Below the pieces are notes generated by a model, which did not search any database, was not told the origin of the DNA, and saw only the letters and a list, made by a program, of their open reading frames with translations. DNA of 64,000 bases from Promicromonospora umidemergens (lineage in GTDB: Bacteria; Actinomycetota; Actinomycetes; Actinomycetales; Cellulomonadaceae), in assembly GCF_024171995.1 (NCBI RefSeq), contig NZ_JAMTCT010000006.1, positions 240,566-304,565 of the forward strand, read 5' to 3'. How positions within the stretch are numbered: the stretch's first letter is position 1; the number at the start of each line of letters is the position of its first letter. A program made the position numbers and the translations under genes. This document shows, in pieces, positions 60,056-64,000 of the stretch.

Positions 60056-62223
60056 ACGGCCTGCCGCGCTGGGTGGTCCTCCCGGCCACGCTCGGTGCGC
60101 TGCTGGTGGTGCTGCCGGTCGCTTCGCTGCTGACCCGGGTCGACGTCGGCTCGCTCTGGCCGCTCCTGACCGCTCCCGGCGCCCGTGACGCGCTCTGGCT
60201 GTCGCTGCGCACCTCTGTCGTCGCGACGGTCCTGTGCGTGGCGCTCGGCGTTCCGCTCGCGCTGCTGCTGGCCCGCGCCTCGTTCCCCGGACGCCGGGTG
60301 GTGCGCGCGCTGCTCCTGCTCCCCCTCGTGCTGCCGCCCGTGGTGGGCGGCCTCGCGCTGCTCACCCTGCTCGGGCGCAGCGGGCTGCTGGGCGGCGTGC
60401 TCGAGGTTCTCGGGATGCGCGTCCCGTTCACGACGGCGGCCGTGGTGGTCGCGCAGGCCTTCGTGGCCCTGCCGTTCCTGGTCCTGACGCTGGACGGCGC
60501 TCTCCGGTCCCACGACACCGCGCACGAGGACGTCGCCGCGACGCTCGGCGCCCGGCCTACCCGGATCCTGCTCCGGGTGACGCTGCCCGCGCTCGCACCG
60601 GCGCTCATCTCTGGAACGGTGCTGGCCTTCGCCAGGGCGCTCGGCGAGTTCGGCGCGACCATCACGTTCGCGGGCGCTCTCCAGGGCGTCACCCAGACCC
60701 TGCCCCTCGAGATCTACCTGCAGCGCTCGTCCGACCCGGACGCCGCCGTCGCGCTCTCCCTCGTGCTGGTGGTCGTCGCGCTGGCGATCATCGTCGCCGC
60801 GTACGGCCCGTGGTTCCCCCAGATCCCGGAGCAGGGTGCACCGGGATCTGCGGCGGCCGGTGGACCGACACCCGCGGCCGGCCGGCCCTCGTCGAGCGTC
60901 GGGGCGGAACCGGAGGGGTGGCCGTCCGAGGCGGCTCCATCCGCGGGGTGGCCGGGCGGGCGGCCGGGCGGGCCGCCGGGCGGTGGCGGGGCCGTCGGGG
61001 GCGGGGCGGTTGGTACCACCGGCGGCGGTCGGGCCCGGCCGCCCACGCCCCTGCGCATCCACGTCCGGGTGCCCGAACGCGGCGTCGACGTCTCCGTCGA
61101 CGTGCCCGCGGGCGAGGTGGTCGCCGTCCTGGGTCCGAACGGCGCGGGCAAGTCGACCCTGCTCCAGGCCGTCGCCGGCCTCGGCGGTCACCGCGGGGAC
61201 GTGACGGTCACCATCGGGGACCGCGTCCTCGCGGGTCCCGGCGTGCCCGCCGCGCCACCGCGTGACCGGCGCGTCGGGTGGCTCGGGCAGCGCGCCCTGT
61301 TGTTACGGCACCTGTCCGTCGCCGACAACGTAGCCTTCGGGCCGGTCTCCCGCGGGATGCCCCGGGCCGCGGCCCGCGCTCTCGCCCGGTCCCTCCTGTC
61401 CGACGTCGGTGCCGCACACCTCGCCGGACGGCGCCCCCACGAGCTCTCGGGCGGCCAGGCGCAGCGCGTGGCGATCGCTCGCGCGCTCGCCACAGACCCC
61501 GACGTGCTGCTGGTGGACGAACCGTTCTCCGCGCTCGACGTCGGTGCAGCCCAGCGCGCCCGGCTCCTGCTGCAGGCGGCGCACCGGGCCGCGCCCCGCA
61601 CCACCCTGCTCGTCACGCACGATCTTCTGGACGTCGCCCAGCTCGCCGACCGGGTCATCGTGCTCGAGGAGGGCCACGTGGTCGAGGACGGTCCGGCCGG
61701 AGAGGTGCTCACTCGACCGCGCTCGGCGTTCGGTGGGCGCTTCGCCGGCGTGAACCTGCTGGCCGGCAGGGTTACGGTGACCGCGGCTGGAGGCGGTCAG
61801 GAGCGTGCGGCGGAAGCCGCCGGGGGGTCGAGCGCCGTCCTGGCCACCGTGCTCGGTGACGTCCACGGGACCACGGAGGACGTGCTCGACACCGACACCG
61901 AGGCGGTCGCCCTCTTCGAGCCGCGCGCGGTGTCGGTACACCGGGACCCACCGGGCGGCAGCCCGCGCAATGCCTTTCCGGTGCTGCTGACCGGGATCGA
62001 ACCGCATGGCCCACTGCTCCGGATGTGGGCCACCACCGGCCGGGGCCATCGCGGCGGGCACGGCGGCGAGGATGTCGGGGCTGCCCACCCAGACGCCCCG
62101 GCAGCCCCGGAGCAGATAGCCGCCGACCTCACGCCCGCCGCCGTCGCAGAGCTCGGCGCGGTGCCGGGGGAGCAGCTCTGGTTCGTCGTGAAGGCAGCCG
62201 AGGTGACAGTGCTCCTGCGGTGA
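60052..62223 (+). CDS. modBC: Molybdate ABC transporter, fused permease and ATPase (ModB-ModC)
   Basis: A 723-residue fusion. Residues 1-250 are ModB (six helices; EAA-type loop EDVAATLGARPTRILLRV; ARALGEFGATITFAG). A Gly/Pro/Ala-rich linker spans about 251-333. The ModC ATPase follows: Walker A GPNGAGKST (361-369), signature LSGGQAQR, Walker B VLLVDEP, switch THD. A C-terminal molybdate-binding TOBE-like domain ends the protein (TGIEPHGPLLRMW to the end). GTG 60052 overlaps modA's stop. ModB and ModC are usually separate; fused forms are known but less common. Confidence 0.93.
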   Translation: MNGLPRWVVLPATLGALLVVLPVASLLTRVDVGSLWPLLTAPGARDALWLSLRTSVVATVLCVALGVPLALLLARASFPGRRVVRALLLLPLVLPPVVGGLALLTLLGRSGLLGGVLEVLGMRVPFTTAAVVVAQAFVALPFLVLTLDGALRSHDTAHEDVAATLGARPTRILLRVTLPALAPALISGTVLAFARALGEFGATITFAGALQGVTQTLPLEIYLQRSSDPDAAVALSLVLVVVALAIIVAAYGPWFPQIPEQGAPGSAAAGGPTPAAGRPSSSVGAEPEGWPSEAAPSAGWPGGRPGGPPGGGGAVGGGAVGTTGGGRARPPTPLRIHVRVPERGVDVSVDVPAGEVVAVLGPNGAGKSTLLQAVAGLGGHRGDVTVTIGDRVLAGPGVPAAPPRDRRVGWLGQRALLLRHLSVADNVAFGPVSRGMPRAAARALARSLLSDVGAAHLAGRRPHELSGGQAQRVAIARALATDPDVLLVDEPFSALDVGAAQRARLLLQAAHRAAPRTTLLVTHDLLDVAQLADRVIVLEEGHVVEDGPAGEVLTRPRSAFGGRFAGVNLLAGRVTVTAAGGGQERAAEAAGGSSAVLATVLGDVHGTTEDVLDTDTEAVALFEPRAVSVHRDPPGGSPRNAFPVLLTGIEPHGPLLRMWATTGRGHRGGHGGEDVGAAHPDAPAAPEQIAADLTPAAVAELGAVPGEQLWFVVKAAEVTVLLR

Positions 62224-62249
62224 GCGGGCCGGGTCGCGGCCCGCTGCCG

Positions 62250-63503
62250 TCAGGCCAGGATCTGGCCCACCCGCTGCGCCGAGGCCGCGAACGAGCCGGT
62301 CAGCGGCAGCTCGGACAGGATCACGGCCTGGGCGGCGTGGTAGACGTCGGGCTTGCCGACCCACGTGCGGCCCGACGGCTGGTTCTCCGTGTCGAGCTCG
62401 TGGTGCCAGGACCCGTGCTCGGCGTCGATCAGGTTCGCCTTGATCCACGCCCACCACTCGTTCTCGAGCTCGGCGTAGCGGACCTCGCCCGTGACCCGGC
62501 CCAGCACGTGTGCGGTGGCGACCGCCTCAGCCGCTACCCAGTGGAAGCGGCGCGCCTCGACCGGTGTGCCCGACCAGTCGGTGGTGTAGACGAAACCGCC
62601 CCCGGCGCCGTCCCACCCGTCCTCGACCGCGCGGTCGAACAGCGCGACGGCCGCATCGGTCCGGTGCCCCGCCGTGCCGGCCTCTGCGTCGATCTGCAGC
62701 AGCAGCCGCGACCACTCGAGCCCGTGGCCGGGGGTCGCCCCGTACGGCTTGAAGGGATCGTGGGGCCGGTCCGCGTTGTACTCGAGCAACGGGTTCCATG
62801 CGGCATCGAAGTGCTCCGGGATCCGCCACTCGTTCGACGAGGCCCAGTCCGCTACCCGATCGCCGATCGTCGCTGCCCGATCCAGCCACAGACCATCGCC
62901 CGTCGCGGCGTGCGCAGCGAGCAGTGCCTCCACCGAGTGCATGTTCGCGTTCACCCCGCGGTAGTCCGACACCGACGACCAGTCACGCGACCGCTCGTCC
63001 AGGTGCAGCTCCTGCTCCGGCTCCCAGAACCGGGCATCGAGCACGGCAAGTGCCGTGGTGAGCAGCTCTGACGCGCCGCGGATGCCGGCGACCTTGCCGG
63101 TCGAGGCGGCAAGCACCACAAAGGCGTGCGCGTAGGCCTCCTTGGTACCGACCAGCTCGTCGCCCTCACCTCTGGCAGCGATCCACCCGCCGAACTCGGG
63201 GTCCGCCAGCACGTCCTGAAGGCCGCTGATGGCCCGCGCGGCATGCTCCTCCGCGCCGCTCACCCCCAGCAGGTGCCCGACGGCGAAGATGTGCGCCATC
63301 CGCGACGTGATCCACGTCTCCACCGGGTGCGAGCTGTCGGGACGCCCCCGGTCATCGAGCCAACAGGCGGCCCCGTCCGCACGGATCGACCCCTCAGCAA
63401 AACGCAGCAACGAGACGAAGTGGTCCCTGCGCCACGCGGACTCAGTGGTGCGTGCGGGCTGGTCGGTGGCGCCCGCTCCGGTGCGGGTTGTGTCTGCGTT
63501 CAC
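62250..63503 (-). CDS. AGE-family epimerase/isomerase
   Basis: A 417-residue (alpha/alpha)6-barrel enzyme of the N-acylglucosamine 2-epimerase family, which includes mannose isomerase and YihS. Motifs: RMAHIFAVGHLLG, GTKEAYAHAFVVLAAS, YRGVNANMHSVEALLAAH (catalytic His), WNPLLEYNADRPHDPFKPYGATPGHGLEWSRLLL (second catalytic His), GRTWVGKPDVYHAAQA. The overall pattern resembles mannose/sulfoquinovose isomerases rather than mammalian RnBP. GTG 63503 has TATCGT ending 6 bases upstream (leaderless type). Convergent with modBC, 26 bases between stops. Confidence 0.92.
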   Translation of the reverse strand: MNADTTRTGAGATDQPARTTESAWRRDHFVSLLRFAEGSIRADGAACWLDDRGRPDSSHPVETWITSRMAHIFAVGHLLGVSGAEEHAARAISGLQDVLADPEFGGWIAARGEGDELVGTKEAYAHAFVVLAASTGKVAGIRGASELLTTALAVLDARFWEPEQELHLDERSRDWSSVSDYRGVNANMHSVEALLAAHAATGDGLWLDRAATIGDRVADWASSNEWRIPEHFDAAWNPLLEYNADRPHDPFKPYGATPGHGLEWSRLLLQIDAEAGTAGHRTDAAVALFDRAVEDGWDGAGGGFVYTTDWSGTPVEARRFHWVAAEAVATAHVLGRVTGEVRYAELENEWWAWIKANLIDAEHGSWHHELDTENQPSGRTWVGKPDVYHAAQAVILSELPLTGSFAASAQRVGQILA

Positions 63504-63642
63504 ACAGTCACGATAGCGGCGGCAGCTGTGTACGCGGCAAGTTGCCCAGCGACCAAAGCGACGAAGCCGGCCACGTCCGAGCTGCACCGGCGTTGGTGTG
63601 GCGTGGGGGTCCGTGCCTTGGGGCCTTGGGGAAATGCAGTCA

Positions 63643-63690
63643 GGGGATGGAACCTGCACTACCCCGGAGGGTTGTGCAGGTTCCATCCCC
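63643..63690 (-). terminator. Terminator of the rRNA operon
   Basis: A perfect 17-base stem (63643-63659 with 63674-63690) around a 14-base loop that can pair internally (ACCC/GGGT). It starts 15 bases past the 3' end of 5S rRNA. No long T-tract; stem strength fits an rRNA terminator. Confidence 0.85.
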
Positions 63691-63704
63691 TGCTGGGAAT
63701 GGTT

Positions 63705-63823
63705 GTCCGGCGGCGTCCTACTCTCCCACCCCGTCTCCAGGGCAGTACCATCGGCGCTGTAGGGCTGAGCTTCCGGGTTCGGAATGGGACCGGGCGTTTC
63801 CCCCACGCTATGACCACCGTAAC
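63705..63823 (-). rRNA. rrf: 5S ribosomal RNA
   Basis: About 119 bases on the minus strand. The conserved 5S core CCCGGTCCCATTCCGAACCC, the downstream GGAAGCTCAGCCC, AGCGCCGATGGTACTG and the 3' stem GGACGCCGCCGGAC are all present and in order, as in actinobacterial 5S. Ends are set by the 5' GTTACGGTGG and 3' CCGGAC pairing and may be off by one or two bases. Confidence 0.97.
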
Positions 63824-63965
63824 ACTATCGAGAAGGCAAAACCCGTCTCCACCCACCAACCCAACCCCTTTCAAGGGTGGTGTGGTGAGTAGGGGGTTTG
63901 GTGCCCGTGACTCGGGAACCGCATAGTGGACGCGTAACAAAACCTTCAAAAACTTATTAGCAGTG

Positions 63966-64000
63966 ATGAGGTGTTGTGAAGTTATCGGCAGTTAGTACCG
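63966..64000 (-). rRNA. rrl: 23S ribosomal RNA, 3' end only
   Basis: The last bases on the minus strand read CGGTACTAACTGCCGATAAC, corresponding to the CCGGTACTAAT segment near the 3' terminus of 23S. The molecule continues beyond the window edge; the exact 3' end is estimated by analogy. The 23S-5S spacer (63824-63965) contains no tRNA. Confidence 0.85.

Overview
The window is high-GC DNA with actinobacterial gene content: a dnaK start flanked by HspR-type HAIR operators, an ANTAR regulator, a DUF4235 protein, GNAT tandem-domain proteins, a BxlRE-like xylo-oligosaccharide locus, frequent GTG starts and many starts that look leaderless. A soil or plant-associated Actinomycetota member of the Micrococcales (Promicromonosporaceae/Cellulomonadaceae type) is my best guess. 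That is inference; no species can be named from the sequence alone.

Layout. 1-0.25 kb: 5' end of dnaK (minus) with two HAIR sites. 0.35-6.6 kb: an accessory-looking block with a HEPN/Toprim-associated protein, a small coupled unknown, a protein with two winged helices next to iteron-like repeats, a DUF3039-like protein, an orphan excisionase/antitoxin-type HTH, a PH-like + HIRAN protein, and a divergent Zn-ribbon/Vsr-like nuclease. 6.7-13 kb: acetyltransferase, small unknowns, M19 dipeptidase, a large secreted subtilase and an Hsp15-like S4 protein. 13.1-20.2 kb: GH3 enzyme, ABC importer and LacI regulator with an operator, probably for xylo- or gluco-oligosaccharides. 20.2-25.3 kb: an intergenic inverted-repeat family, then two paralogous GNAT genes flanking a second GH3 enzyme. 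25.3-31 kb: M81 peptidase, a small repeat protein, and an operon of APH-like kinase, histidine kinase and response regulator. 31-38 kb: pgi, cutC, PrsW-type protease, M20 peptidase and a secreted S15-type hydrolase. 38.2-41.9 kb: thiamine ABC importer behind a TPP riboswitch.

42-56.3 kb: a PAS-ANTAR regulator and a FAD/Rieske oxidoreductase precede nine tightly coupled genes. They encode a NodU/CmcH carbamoyltransferase, a glycosyltransferase fused to a GmhB-type phosphatase, a GT9 heptosyltransferase-like protein, two GT-B glycosyltransferases, GmhA, bifunctional HldE, an SDR and a second GT9. A convergent UDP-glucuronate decarboxylase-like gene follows. This is an ADP-heptose pathway, best known from Gram-negative LPS, in what looks like a Gram-positive actinomycete, and it is the most interesting system here. 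56.4-62.2 kb: molybdenum cofactor and molybdate genes (moaC, moaD, mog, modA, a modB-modC fusion) with a TauE/SafE exporter and an Rrf2 regulator. 62.2-64 kb: an AGE-family epimerase, then the 3' end of an rRNA operon on the minus strand (23S end, 5S, strong hairpin terminator).

A recurring architecture ties the window together. At least a dozen genes have an actinobacterial -10 hexamer (TANNNT, sometimes CANNNT) ending 5-7 nt before the start codon, usually with no Shine-Dalgarno sequence, which suggests leaderless mRNAs. Genes inside operons instead use strong AGGAGG-like sites or 4-nt GTGA/ATGA overlaps.
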